A DNA stretch of 64,000 bases from Chryseobacterium paludis (GTDB lineage Bacteria; Bacteroidota; Bacteroidia; Flavobacteriales; Weeksellaceae). Of this stretch, positions 32,177 through 40,598 are shown piece by piece. The notes beneath the pieces are model-generated. The model searched no databases. It saw only the letters and a list, made by a program, of their open reading frames with translations, and had not been told where the DNA came from. A program made the position numbers and the translations under genes. The stretch's first letter is position 1. Each line of letters opens with the position of its first letter. Where the stretch lies: NCBI RefSeq assembly GCF_025403485.1, contig NZ_CP099966.1:4958501-5022500 (forward strand), given 5' to 3'.

Positions 32177-33205
32177 TTATTCCAGTAATAGTTCCATACT
32201 TCTCAAAGCTCTACCACTTTGTAAACTTTCCTGAGCCAATAAAAGGCAATCATCATAACTCCCGAATTTTTCGGTATGATAAAGCGCAATGGAAGCATTT
32301 GCCAAAACCACAGAGTTTTGTGATTCTGTTCCCTTACCTTCTAAAATGTTTCTGAAAATAGTTGCCGCTTCCTGAATTGTTTTACCTGCCTGTATGCTTT
32401 CTGGAGTTACCGGATCAAATCCAAGATCTTCCGCTGAATAAATATTCTCACCTTTTTTGGTAATAATTTTACTGTCATGGGTTAAGCTTATTTCATCATA
32501 ACCATCCAGACCATGAACAAGAATAAACTCCTGGGAATCTTTTTGTAATAGATATTGATAAATCCTTGCAATCTCCAGATTATAAACTCCGATCACGGAA
32601 AATTTTGGTTTAGCAGGATTTACCAACGGACCTAATAAATTAAAAAATGTTCTTAACCCTAGCGATTTTCGTAATGCACCAACAGATTGAAGGGCAGGAT
32701 GAAAGTAGGGAGCATGTAAAAAGCAGATATTGGCTTTTTCAAGATCACGGCTTAGCTTTTCAGAGTCATTATTCATTTGATAACCGAGCTCTTCTAAAAC
32801 ATTGGAAGAACCTGTAACTGCTGAAGCTCCATAATTTCCATGTTTAGTTACTTTTTGCCCGGCTCCGGCAATAACAAAACTTGCCAATGTTGAAATATTA
32901 ATAGTGTTTTTCCCATCACCTCCGGTTCCAACAATATCTATAGCATCACTGGCATCTATATTTACAGGAACAGCCATTTGTAACAATGCTTCTCTAAAGC
33001 CTTCCAATTCTCTCAACGTAATATTACGCATAAGGAAAACACTAATAAAGGCAGTGACCTCCGTTGTGTTAAACTTATTTTGAGCAATTTCAATCATGAT
33101 AGCCTTAGCTTCAGATTTTGATAAGGTATGATGATTAAACAAATATTGCAAAATTTCTTTCATTTGTGGTGTTTTTATGGTTGAGGTGCTTTCTAATGTT
33201 TTCAA
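32177..33205 (-). CDS. trpD: Anthranilate phosphoribosyltransferase
   Basis: A 342-residue enzyme transferring phosphoribose from PRPP to anthranilate. It has DIVGTGGDGKNTINIST (PRPP-binding, residues about 90-106), KHGNYGASAVTGSSNVLEELG, HPALQSVGALRKSLGLRTFFN and GLDGYDEIS. Start ATG 33205 overlaps the trpG stop (ATGA), which favours it. Family members usually begin at MKEILQYLFNHHTL, so an internal start at 33163 remains possible. Confidence 0.95.
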   Translation of the reverse strand: MKTLESTSTIKTPQMKEILQYLFNHHTLSKSEAKAIMIEIAQNKFNTTEVTAFISVFLMRNITLRELEGFREALLQMAVPVNIDASDAIDIVGTGGDGKNTINISTLASFVIAGAGQKVTKHGNYGASAVTGSSNVLEELGYQMNNDSEKLSRDLEKANICFLHAPYFHPALQSVGALRKSLGLRTFFNLLGPLVNPAKPKFSVIGVYNLEIARIYQYLLQKDSQEFILVHGLDGYDEISLTHDSKIITKKGENIYSAEDLGFDPVTPESIQAGKTIQEAATIFRNILEGKGTESQNSVVLANASIALYHTEKFGSYDDCLLLAQESLQSGRALRSMELLLE

Positions 33206-33816
33206 TGTAAAAGGAAGTTTTTAATGATTACTTCTCCATCAGGAGTTAAAATACTTTCAGGATGAAACTGTACACCATGTACATCATAGGTTTTATGCTG
33301 CAAGGCCATAATCATTCCATCTTTATCAACAGCTGTTATTTCCAGTTCTTCAGGAAATTGGTCGGGATCTACAGCCCAACTGTGATATCTTCCTACCTCA
33401 AGTCCTGAAGATAAATTTTGAAAGAGTTTTGTTTTATCTTTTGTCAGTTCAGCCGTCGTGGCTACGCCATGAAAAATTTCAGAAAGATTAATTAGCTTTC
33501 CACCAAAAGCCTCGGCAATAGCTTGCTGCCCAAGGCAAACTCCCAGAATACTTTTTGTGGAGGCATATTTTCTGATTAAATCCAATAAAATCCCTGATTC
33601 TTCAGGAATTCCCGGACCGGGTGACAGAATGATTTTATCATATTTGTCAATATCTTCTAAACTTATTTCATCGTTTCTGAAGACATCTACTTTTTGATCC
33701 AGAATTTTTTCAATAATCTGTACAAGATTATAGGTAAAGCTATCATAATTATCAAAAACTAAAACTTTAGCTGTTGATTGACCTTCTATATTTTTATTCA
33801 TCTCTTTATTTATCAT
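33202..33816 (-). CDS. trpG: Anthranilate synthase component II (glutamine amidotransferase)
   Basis: A 204-residue class I glutaminase supplying ammonia to TrpE. It has LVFDNYDSFTYNLVQ, ILSPGPGIPEESG, the nucleophile Cys in GVCLGQQAIAEAFGG, and the His/Glu pair in VHGVQFHPESILT. Start 33816 gives about 16 residues before the conserved core; MNKNIEGQ at 33801 is an alternative. It is coupled to trpD by a 4-base overlap. Confidence 0.95.
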   Translation of the reverse strand: MINKEMNKNIEGQSTAKVLVFDNYDSFTYNLVQIIEKILDQKVDVFRNDEISLEDIDKYDKIILSPGPGIPEESGILLDLIRKYASTKSILGVCLGQQAIAEAFGGKLINLSEIFHGVATTAELTKDKTKLFQNLSSGLEVGRYHSWAVDPDQFPEELEITAVDKDGMIMALQHKTYDVHGVQFHPESILTPDGEVIIKNFLLH

Positions 33817-33865
33817 TATTGGTTAGCATTTATTGTACAAAATTTTAACATTAAAGTACAAACAA

Positions 33866-35287
33866 CTAATAATTTAGTTTGTCAGCTTTTTCTACTGCCT
33901 TTTTTAATGCATTTAGTTTATTATTAACTTCCTGTAATTCACTTTCAGGGTTTGATTTGGCTACTAATCCTGCTCCTGCCTGATAAAATAACGTATTGTT
34001 TTTACTTAGAAAAGTTCGGATCATGATTGCCTGATTACAGGTTCCATTAAGTCCCACCATTCCAATGCAACCTCCGTAATAGCCACGGGAATCTTTTTCA
34101 TATTTATTGATCAGCTGAAGAGCTTTGTGCTTGGGTGCGCCACTTAGAGTTCCTTGTGGAAAGGTGGATGAAACAACCTCAAAAGGATTCGTATCTCTTG
34201 GTAATTCCGCTGTAACTTCACTTACCATATGGATAACGTGAGAAAAAAGCTGAATTTCTTTCAATTTGGTAACGGTAATATTTTTCCCCATTTTCCCAAG
34301 ATCATTTCTTGCCAGATCCACCAACATGGTATGTTCTGCGTTTTCTTTAGGATCATTTTTTAATTCCTCAATAGACTGCAGATCGATATCAAAGTTTCCG
34401 GTTCTTTTGAATGTTCCGGCAATAGGGTGGATGATCGCTTTATGATCTTTAATAATTAACTGGCTTTCGGGACTGGATCCAAATAATTTATAGTCTCCAT
34501 AATCGAAAAAGAATAAATAAGGAGAAGGATTGATATTTCTTAAAGCTCGATACACATTGAACTCATCACCCAGGAATTTTTGCTCAAACCTTCTGCTTAG
34601 TACCAATTGGAAAACGTCTCCTCGCATACAGTGTCTCTGAGCTGTTTTTACCAATTCAAGATATTCTTCATCAGTAATGTTTGAAGTTTCCGCCCCCGTT
34701 TTTTCGAAAGGATAGACTACTGAGCTTTTGTTCTTTATTAAATTTTCCAACGTATAAAGTTCAGATTTAACACCTTCAATTTGATTTTCAATAAAATGCA
34801 TCTCATCATTGTAATGATTAATAGCAATGACATATTGGTATAGTCTGTATCTGACTAAAGGAATTTCAACCTCTTCACTTTGTGCTTTAAAATTGACATT
34901 CTCAAAAAACTGAACTGCTTCAAAACTGGTATATCCAAAAAGATTTTGTGCAGTTTCTTCAATAGGATCTGCTGTTTTCTCACAGTCGAAAACTGAAGAA
35001 AAATCATGCAGAATATCTGCTATCTTATGATCGATGATGAATTGTTTTACAGGTTCTGAATTGGGAAGCTTTATTTCAAACTCTTTTAGATTCTTTACCT
35101 CAATTCCAGCAATGGCATTTACTGCAATAAAAGAAAAATTATTATCGATATTTTTAGAATCTGAACTCTCCAAAAGAATGGTATCTCTAAATTTATCTCT
35201 GATTTGTAGATAGATATTCATTGGAGTCTGGAGATCCCCCAATGTTTTTTTCGAAACTGTTTTTACTTTTATTTTTTTGTTAAACAT
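33866..35287 (-). CDS. trpE: Anthranilate synthase component I
   Basis: A 473-residue chorismate-utilising enzyme. The C-terminal catalytic domain has RHCMRGDVFQLVLSRRFEQ, YLFFFDYGDYKLFGSSPESQ, HPIAGTFKRTG, EHTMLVDLARNDLGK, and SGAPKHKALQLI plus RGYYGGCIG. The N-terminal domain has LLESSDSKN, the usual LLES element that takes part in tryptophan feedback. The start chosen is MFNKKIKVKTVSKKT at 35287; a frame extension to 35335 would begin inside the attenuator terminator. It is the first enzyme gene of the operon and lies just after the attenuator. Confidence 0.95.
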   Translation of the reverse strand: MFNKKIKVKTVSKKTLGDLQTPMNIYLQIRDKFRDTILLESSDSKNIDNNFSFIAVNAIAGIEVKNLKEFEIKLPNSEPVKQFIIDHKIADILHDFSSVFDCEKTADPIEETAQNLFGYTSFEAVQFFENVNFKAQSEEVEIPLVRYRLYQYVIAINHYNDEMHFIENQIEGVKSELYTLENLIKNKSSVVYPFEKTGAETSNITDEEYLELVKTAQRHCMRGDVFQLVLSRRFEQKFLGDEFNVYRALRNINPSPYLFFFDYGDYKLFGSSPESQLIIKDHKAIIHPIAGTFKRTGNFDIDLQSIEELKNDPKENAEHTMLVDLARNDLGKMGKNITVTKLKEIQLFSHVIHMVSEVTAELPRDTNPFEVVSSTFPQGTLSGAPKHKALQLINKYEKDSRGYYGGCIGMVGLNGTCNQAIMIRTFLSKNNTLFYQAGAGLVAKSNPESELQEVNNKLNALKKAVEKADKLNY

Positions 35288-35317
35288 TTGCTGTTTTATT
35301 TTGTTTGAGATTAAATA

Positions 35318-35355
35318 ATAAAAAAAAGACTTCAACGGAATCCGTCAAAGTCTTT
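35318..35355 (-). terminator. Attenuator terminator of the trp operon
   Basis: Read on the minus strand, arms AAAGACTTTGACGGA and TCCGTTGAAGTCTTT pair (two G-U pairs), followed by a run of eight T, ending 30 bases before the trpE start. It lies between the leader peptide and trpE rather than at the end of a gene, so it is a regulatory terminator. Its first arm can instead pair with 35420-35431. Confidence 0.9.
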
Positions 35356-35397
35356 GTATTTTGTTTTATCTTATTTTCTGTAAGCGTAGCTTAACAG

Positions 35398-35475
35398 TTA
35401 GCAACATGATAATAACTTCAGACCCGACGAAGAGTTTGAATGCCACCACCAAAAATTATTGCTCGTATTAAACAT
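35398..35475 (-). CDS. trpL: Tryptophan leader peptide with three tandem Trp codons
   Basis: A 25-residue ORF starting MFNTSNNFWWWHSNSSSGLK and ending LLSCC. Its three consecutive TGG codons (residues 9-11, 35451-35443) are the hallmark of a Trp-sensing leader. It sits between the operon promoter and the attenuator terminator. Stalling at scarce Trp-tRNA would leave 35420-35431 free to pair with the terminator's first arm and allow transcription into trpE; rapid translation would cover that region and let the terminator form. The -7 box ends four bases before the ATG, so the mRNA may start at or near the ATG itself. Confidence 0.9.
   Translation of the reverse strand: MFNTSNNFWWWHSNSSSGLKLLSCC
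35420..35431 (-). promoter_or_regulatory. Antiterminator strand of the trp attenuator
   Basis: Minus-strand TTCGTCGGGTCT, inside the leader peptide frame and 11 bases after the last Trp codon. It can pair with AGACTTTGACGGA (35341-35353), the first arm of the terminator, over 12 pairs (three G-U) with one bulged T. The two structures exclude each other. Confidence 0.75.
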
Positions 35476-35479
35476 GGCA

Positions 35480-35507
35480 CAAATGTAGATAATTTTTTAT
35501 TATCAAA
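35480..35507 (-). promoter_or_regulatory. Promoter of the trp operon
   Basis: On the minus strand -33 TTTG (35504-35507), 16 bases, then -7 TACATTTG (35480-35487). The spacing is a little short for the phylum, but the -7 box is exact (TAnnTTTG). Confidence 0.65.
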
Positions 35508-35550
35508 AACTAAAAAAAATGAAAATTAAAAAAACTTAAGATAAAATTAA

Positions 35551-36195
35551 CTATTTCAATTGTTTTAAATTATTCTTCAATTCTTCTAATTTTATGCTGT
35601 AATTTTTATCGTTATATACCTGTAAATAAGCCTCTAAAGCGGAAATGTATTCTTGTATAAATTCTTTATTGGTCGGATCTGCTTCATATTTAATTTTTGC
35701 AGTATTAATGGGAGCCTGCATTTCATATTGACGTAAGTTTTTACCTTCCTCAGATTCATTGTAAAGAATGACTATATTTTTCTCATAACCCGGAATGTAT
35801 TTTACAGGAAAAGTCTTGTTTACTTGTGGGATACGAATGGCATTTTCAATAGGGTATATGGATGCTGAGGTGGTTGAAAAATTCGTAGTCGCATATTTTC
35901 CATCCTGTTTCTTTACAATGGCTTCATAATCATGGATATACTGATCATTTAAGGTAGAATTTGTTTCAACATCTGAAGTGATTATTGCTGTGCTTTCAAT
36001 GCCGTATTTATTTAAAAACCATGCATTTAAAAACTGTCCTGCGAACCCATTTGCAATTGACAAAGGAATAATAGGAAGCAGCATCCACCACTTTTTAGTA
36101 ATAAATGACAGAAAACAGAAAAAAATAATAAGAAGTATCACAGTATAAAAACCATGATGGCTTGTGAAAAACAGAATTTTAGAAATAAAGATCAT
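35551..36195 (-). CDS. Membrane-anchored protein of unknown function
   Basis: A 214-residue protein: two N-terminal membrane segments (residues about 16-32 VILLIIFFCFLSFIT and 36-56 WMLLPIIPLSIANGFAGQF), then a soluble domain that resembles the extracytoplasmic part of DUF3592-like proteins (ESTAIITSDVETNST, IRIPQVNKTFPVKYIPGYEK) and a C-terminal helical tail (EYISALEAYLQVYNDKNYSI). The family link is weak. It lies upstream of the trp operon on the same strand, separated by the operon's promoter, and is a separate transcript. Confidence 0.6.
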   Translation of the reverse strand: MIFISKILFFTSHHGFYTVILLIIFFCFLSFITKKWWMLLPIIPLSIANGFAGQFLNAWFLNKYGIESTAIITSDVETNSTLNDQYIHDYEAIVKKQDGKYATTNFSTTSASIYPIENAIRIPQVNKTFPVKYIPGYEKNIVILYNESEEGKNLRQYEMQAPINTAKIKYEADPTNKEFIQEYISALEAYLQVYNDKNYSIKLEELKNNLKQLK

Positions 36196-36334
36196 GGTTT
36201 AAAATTAAAATTTTTATTTAAATATGCGACCATTTAATGATTATATTCCAGATAAATTATTATTAAAAGGGATATTTATCATCAGTTTAAAAATTTATTT
36301 TTTATACTTTTGCTTAAATTTTATAGAAAAAATA

Positions 36335-36553
36335 ATGAAAAAAGTATTAGCACTTGCATTTATCGGAGGTTTATTAGTTGTAAACTGCAAAAAAGCCCCA
36401 GATCATTCATTACAAGACAGCAACACAATGCTTGAAGAACCTGAAGCAACGACTGTTGTAGATTCTACAAAAGCTAAACCTGCTACCGCTGCTGCACCTG
36501 TTGCTGCAACACCAGCACCAGCTGCTAAAACAGACTCTACTGCGAAAAAATAA
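36335..36553 (+). CDS. Small Ala/Pro-rich lipoprotein
   Basis: A 72-residue lipoprotein: lipobox LVVNC (Cys18), then an acidic stretch and a low-complexity tail of Ala, Pro, Thr and Lys (AKPATAAAPVAATPAPAAKT). The start at 36335 begins the signal peptide; an upstream in-frame ATG at 36224 is rejected because its leader is hydrophobic without a lipobox. A TACTTTTG box lies at 36305-36312. The stop overlaps the cytochrome c start by one base, so the two are cotranslated. The function is unknown; it may be a spacer or periplasmic tether. Confidence 0.7.
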   Translation: MKKVLALAFIGGLLVVNCKKAPDHSLQDSNTMLEEPEATTVVDSTKAKPATAAAPVAATPAPAAKTDSTAKK

Positions 36554-36927
36554 TGAAGAAATTATTTTTGACAGGATGCATTGGATTTTTAATTCTTTCC
36601 TGTTCCAAAAAAGAAAATACACCTGTTGACGCTTCCTCTTCAGAAACATCTGTTGTTTCGGAACCTGCAAAAACTAATCTTTCGGGAAGTCAGATTATTG
36701 AAACATTAGATTGTACAGGGTGTCATACGGTAAATGAAAGAATGATAGGACCTTCTTATCAGGAAATAGCAGATAAGTATTCTGAAAAAGATATTGAAAT
36801 GCTGGCTTCCAAAATTATAGAAGGCGGAAGTGGAGCTTGGGGAAGTGTACCCATGCAACCCCATCCTCAGGTATCTAAAGAAGATGCTAAAAAAATGGTA
36901 GAATATATTTTAAGTCAGAAAAAATAA
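36553..36927 (+). CDS. Lipoprotein cytochrome c (class I)
   Basis: A 124-residue lipoprotein: lipobox ILSC (Cys17), a Ser/Pro-rich linker, then a mono-heme domain with CTGCH (residues about 55-59) and the distal Met in SVPMQPHPQVSKEDAKKM. The short fold with HTVNERMIGPSYQEIADKY resembles cytochrome c-551/c6-type domains of Bacteroidota. It would carry electrons in the periplasm, anchored to a membrane. It is coupled to the small lipoprotein upstream and lies 3 bp before rlmF. Confidence 0.88.
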   Translation: MKKLFLTGCIGFLILSCSKKENTPVDASSSETSVVSEPAKTNLSGSQIIETLDCTGCHTVNERMIGPSYQEIADKYSEKDIEMLASKIIEGGSGAWGSVPMQPHPQVSKEDAKKMVEYILSQKK

Positions 36928-36930
36928 AAT

Positions 36931-37860
36931 ATGACTACTGAAAAATCCAGTCTGCACACAAGAAATTTACATCGCAATCCCTATGATTTTGATCAACTTA
37001 TTTCTTGTGTGCCAGAACTGAAACAGTATGTTTTCATTAATGCTTATCAAAGGGTAACCATTAATTTCAGCCTTCCAAAGGCGGTTAAACTGCTTAATAA
37101 AGCTTTATTGCTGCACTTTTATAATATTAAGAATTGGGACATTCCTGAGGCTAATCTATGTCCACCCATTCCAGGACGAGCTGATTATGTACATTATATT
37201 GCAGATTTATTATCCGAACAGCAAAGTGAAATTCCAAGCGGAATTTCGATATCTGGTTTAGATGTGGGAGTGGGGGCAAACTTAGTTTATCCCTTAATTG
37301 CCCATAGATCTTATGGATGGAAAATGTTGGGTACAGATATCAATAAAGATTCTTTGGAAAATGCCCAACGTATTTTAGACCATAATCCCGATTTGTCATT
37401 TGCTATTCAATTAAAACAACAGTTGAAACCCAATAATATATTCAAGAACATTATTGGTGTTGGAGATCGGTTTGCATTTTCGATGTGTAATCCTCCTTTT
37501 CATGATTCAGAAGAATCTGCACTAAAAGGAAATGTCAGGAAAACTAAAAATCTTAACAGGTCAAAAGTGCAGAAACCTTTACTTAATTTTGGTGGACAAC
37601 AATCAGAATTGTGGTGCGAAGGTGGTGAACTGGCTTTCATTGCAAATATGATCAATGAAAGTACATTATACGGGTCTCAAATCCTCTGGTTTACCTGTTT
37701 AGTTTCTAAAAAGGATAATTTACATAAGCTAACCAGACTCTTAAAAAAAGTCAAAGTAGCAGATTTTAAAACCGTTGATATGGCTCAGGGACAAAAGATA
37801 AGTAGAATACTGGCTTGGACGTTTATTCCTCAACAGGACCGAAAAGATTGGTTCTTGTAA
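36931..37860 (+). CDS. rlmF: 23S rRNA (adenine1618-N6)-methyltransferase RlmF
   Basis: A 309-residue SAM methyltransferase. Signatures: LHTRNLHRNPYDFDQLISC (residues about 8-26), NWDIPEANLCPPIPGRADYV, SAM motif LDVGVGANLVYPLIAH, GTDINKDSL, and the N6-methylase motif FSMCNPPFHDSEE (NPPF). Later GGELAFIANMINES fits the family. It methylates A1618 of 23S rRNA. It starts 3 bp after the cytochrome c gene, an odd pairing that probably only reflects shared transcription. Confidence 0.93.
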   Translation: MTTEKSSLHTRNLHRNPYDFDQLISCVPELKQYVFINAYQRVTINFSLPKAVKLLNKALLLHFYNIKNWDIPEANLCPPIPGRADYVHYIADLLSEQQSEIPSGISISGLDVGVGANLVYPLIAHRSYGWKMLGTDINKDSLENAQRILDHNPDLSFAIQLKQQLKPNNIFKNIIGVGDRFAFSMCNPPFHDSEESALKGNVRKTKNLNRSKVQKPLLNFGGQQSELWCEGGELAFIANMINESTLYGSQILWFTCLVSKKDNLHKLTRLLKKVKVADFKTVDMAQGQKISRILAWTFIPQQDRKDWFL

Positions 37861-37919
37861 AATAACTTTCTCTTTAACTGCATTTTTACAGAAATAAATT
37901 ATATTTCTGGTAAAAGTCA

Positions 37920-37950
37920 TTGACAGTCAACTCAAAAATGCCTAAATTTG
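37920..37950 (+). promoter_or_regulatory. Promoter of lysS
   Basis: -33 TTG (37920-37922), 20 bases, -7 TAAATTTG (37943-37950), 22 bases before the lysS ATG. A good fit to the phylum's consensus. Confidence 0.6.
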
Positions 37951-37972
37951 TAGGCTTTTAGAAAAATAAGAA

Positions 37973-39670
37973 ATGCAATTATCAGAACAAGAAATCATTA
38001 GAAGAGAAAAGCTTAATAAGCTTGTTGAAATGGGAATCAATGCGTTCCCTGCAGAAGAATACAAAATTACAGATACAACAGAATCTATAAAACAGGATTT
38101 TTCTGAAAGTAAACAGGTGAAGATTGCTGGCAGATTGATGTCCCGAAGAATTCAAGGGAAGGCTTCTTTTGCTGAATTGCAGGATTCTACAGGTAAAATT
38201 CAGGTGTATTTCAACAGAGATGAAATTTGTACGGGAGAAGATAAAACCTTATATAATGAAGTTTATAAGCATCTTTTAGATATCGGAGATATTATCGGTA
38301 TTGGAGGTGATCTTTTTACCACGCAGGTAGGAGAGAAGACGGTATTGGTAAAGAACTTTACGCTTCTTACTAAATCTCTACGTCCTCTTCCACAAGCGAA
38401 GACGGATGAGAATGGCGTAATACATGATGCGTTTAACGACCCTGAATTAAGATACAGACAACGTTATGTAGATTTAACAGTAAATCCTCATATTAAAGAG
38501 ATCTTTGTAAAGAGAACAAAACTGTTCAATGCCATGAGGACTTTCTTTAATGATGCTGGATACTTTGAAGTGGAAACACCTATTCTTCAGTCGATTCCGG
38601 GAGGAGCTGCTGCAAAGCCTTTTATTACGCATCACAATGCCTTAGATATTCCTTTATATTTAAGAATTGCCAACGAACTATATCTTAAAAGATTGATCGT
38701 GGGTGGATTTGATGGGGTATATGAGTTTTCTAAAAACTTCAGAAATGAAGGGATGGACAGAACACATAATCCAGAGTTTACAGCGATGGAAATCTATGTA
38801 GCCTACAAAGATTACAACTGGATGATGCATTTCACAGAGAAATTATTGGAATTCTGTGCAGGTCAGGTGAACGGAAATGCAGAATCTACTTTTGGAGAAC
38901 ATACCATTAATTGGAAAGCTCCTTATCCAAGAGTTTCTATGACCGAAGCGATCCAAAAATATACAGGTTTTGATATTACAGGAAAGACTGAGCAGGAATT
39001 GTTTGTTTTTGCTAAATCTATCGGAATCGATGTAAATGAAACAATGGGTAAAGGAAAATTAATTGATGAGATCTTCGGTGAAAAATGTGAAGGAAACTTC
39101 ATTCAGCCAACTTTTATTACTGATTATCCTATTGAAATGTCTCCATTAACGAAGAAACACAGAAGCAAAGAAGGCTTAACAGAGCGTTTTGAACTAATGG
39201 TTTGTGGAAAAGAAATTGCGAACGCATATTCTGAGTTAAATGACCCAATCGATCAGAGAGAACGTTTCGAAGCACAAATGACTTTATCAGAAAGAGGTGA
39301 CGATGAAGCGATGTTTATCGACCAGGACTTCTTAAGAGCTTTGGAATACGGTATGCCGCCAACTTCAGGATTAGGAATTGGGATGGACAGATTGATCATG
39401 TTCTTAACGGATAATGCATCAATTCAGGAAGTATTATTCTTCCCTCAGATGAGACCGGAAAAAACAGTTCCTCAAATTGAATTAGGTGAAGATGAAAAAG
39501 TGATCCTTGAGATCTTAAACTCTCAGGAGGAACCATTCTCTTTAGCTGAAGTTAAAGAAAGAAGCCAGCTATCTGGAAAAAAATGGGATAAAGCATCTAA
39601 GACTTTAACCAAAAATAATTTAGTAAAAGTAGAGAAGATTGAGGATCAGGTTCTGATGAAACTGGTTTAA
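37973..39670 (+). CDS. lysS: Lysyl-tRNA synthetase, class II, with C-terminal extension
   Basis: A 565-residue class II synthetase. The OB-fold anticodon domain (KIAGRLMSRRIQGKASFAEL) is followed by the catalytic core: motif 2 FRNEGMDRTHNPEFTAMEIY and motif 3 GLGIGMDRLIMFLTDNASIQ. The core ends near residue 497 (EVLFFPQMRPEK). About 65 further residues (VILEILNSQEEPFSLAEVKE, KASKTLTKNNLVKVEKIEDQ) resemble a winged-helix unit. It is essential for charging tRNA-Lys. A terminator follows. Confidence 0.96.
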   Translation: MQLSEQEIIRREKLNKLVEMGINAFPAEEYKITDTTESIKQDFSESKQVKIAGRLMSRRIQGKASFAELQDSTGKIQVYFNRDEICTGEDKTLYNEVYKHLLDIGDIIGIGGDLFTTQVGEKTVLVKNFTLLTKSLRPLPQAKTDENGVIHDAFNDPELRYRQRYVDLTVNPHIKEIFVKRTKLFNAMRTFFNDAGYFEVETPILQSIPGGAAAKPFITHHNALDIPLYLRIANELYLKRLIVGGFDGVYEFSKNFRNEGMDRTHNPEFTAMEIYVAYKDYNWMMHFTEKLLEFCAGQVNGNAESTFGEHTINWKAPYPRVSMTEAIQKYTGFDITGKTEQELFVFAKSIGIDVNETMGKGKLIDEIFGEKCEGNFIQPTFITDYPIEMSPLTKKHRSKEGLTERFELMVCGKEIANAYSELNDPIDQRERFEAQMTLSERGDDEAMFIDQDFLRALEYGMPPTSGLGIGMDRLIMFLTDNASIQEVLFFPQMRPEKTVPQIELGEDEKVILEILNSQEEPFSLAEVKERSQLSGKKWDKASKTLTKNNLVKVEKIEDQVLMKLV

Positions 39671-39690
39671 AAACTTTACAATAATATATT

Positions 39691-39720
39691 AAATCCTGAA
39701 CAATGCTTCAGGATTTTTTT
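39691..39720 (+). terminator. Intrinsic terminator of lysS
   Basis: A stem AAATCCTGAA / TTCAGGATTT with a 6-nt loop and a T-run, about 20 bases after the stop. Confidence 0.85.
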
Positions 39721-39772
39721 GTGCTATAAACTATAAGTTGATATTTCCCGTTATTTAGAAAACTCAATTTCG

Positions 39773-40594
39773 ATGAAACTCTTTGTTTTATTTTTTTTGT
39801 TTTTATGTGTTGAAATTCATTCCCAAATGATTCAATCTATATATTTTGCTCACGGTTCGTATGAGCTTGATAAACAATCTGAAAAGAAATTAGATAGTTT
39901 GGCTCAGCTAAAGAACAATTTAAAATTCAGGATTTTTGGAAACTGTGATTCTGTAGGAAGTATCAATTATAATAGGATATTATCTGAAAATCGAGCCAAT
40001 ACAGTTAGTAAATATCTAAAAACGAAAATTACGGATAACATAAAATTGGAAAATATTGTCGGTCTGGGTGAAGAAAAACAGATTAATGATAACAGTTCAG
40101 AAGAGTTGCGTGGAAAGAATAGAAGAGTAGATATTTTTATTGATAGAGAATTTGCTGAAGGAGAAAAGATTTCAGGCAAAACTTTCCCAAGTTTTTTGGG
40201 CTTAAAAGTTTCTGAAATGAAGGTTCAGAATACTTATTCGCTTCCCAATGTCAATTTTATAGGAGGCAGACATATCTGGCTTTCCTCAGGTAACGAAACA
40301 CTTTTCCAATTATTTAAGATATTGAGGGATAATCCAGCAATGGAGGTTGAATTGCAAGGACATATTTGTTGTGACTATGATAATTTTGATGGTAAAGATC
40401 TTGATTTGAATACTTTTAATCTTTCGTATACAAGAGCCAGCGCTATAAAAGAATTTCTTCAAAAGCAAGGAATAGAATCCAGTCGGATAAAAGCAAGTGG
40501 ACAAGGGCATCTTGATCCAGTCGTTTATCCCGAGCAAACGGAAGTTGACAGGACCAAGAATAGGAGAGTTGTAATCGTTTTGCTTAAAAAATAA
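39773..40594 (+). CDS. Exported protein with two OmpA-like domains
   Basis: A 273-residue protein: signal peptide (residues 1-18, CVEIHSQ), then two OmpA C-terminal peptidoglycan-binding domains. The first has IYFAHGSYELDKQSEKKLD and ELRGKNRRVDIFI. The second has VELQGHICCDYDN, YTRASAIKEFLQKQGIESSR, ASGQGHLDPVV and RTKNRRVVIVLLKK. The tandem layout without a beta-barrel is unusual in size. It probably binds cell wall at the outer membrane. It is convergent with cydB, only 4 bp apart. Confidence 0.88.
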   Translation: MKLFVLFFLFLCVEIHSQMIQSIYFAHGSYELDKQSEKKLDSLAQLKNNLKFRIFGNCDSVGSINYNRILSENRANTVSKYLKTKITDNIKLENIVGLGEEKQINDNSSEELRGKNRRVDIFIDREFAEGEKISGKTFPSFLGLKVSEMKVQNTYSLPNVNFIGGRHIWLSSGNETLFQLFKILRDNPAMEVELQGHICCDYDNFDGKDLDLNTFNLSYTRASAIKEFLQKQGIESSRIKASGQGHLDPVVYPEQTEVDRTKNRRVVIVLLKK

Positions 40595-40598
40595 TTTT

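Noticed and set aside
35288..35335. Longer N-terminus for trpE
   Set aside because: It would begin with TTG inside the attenuator terminator hairpin.
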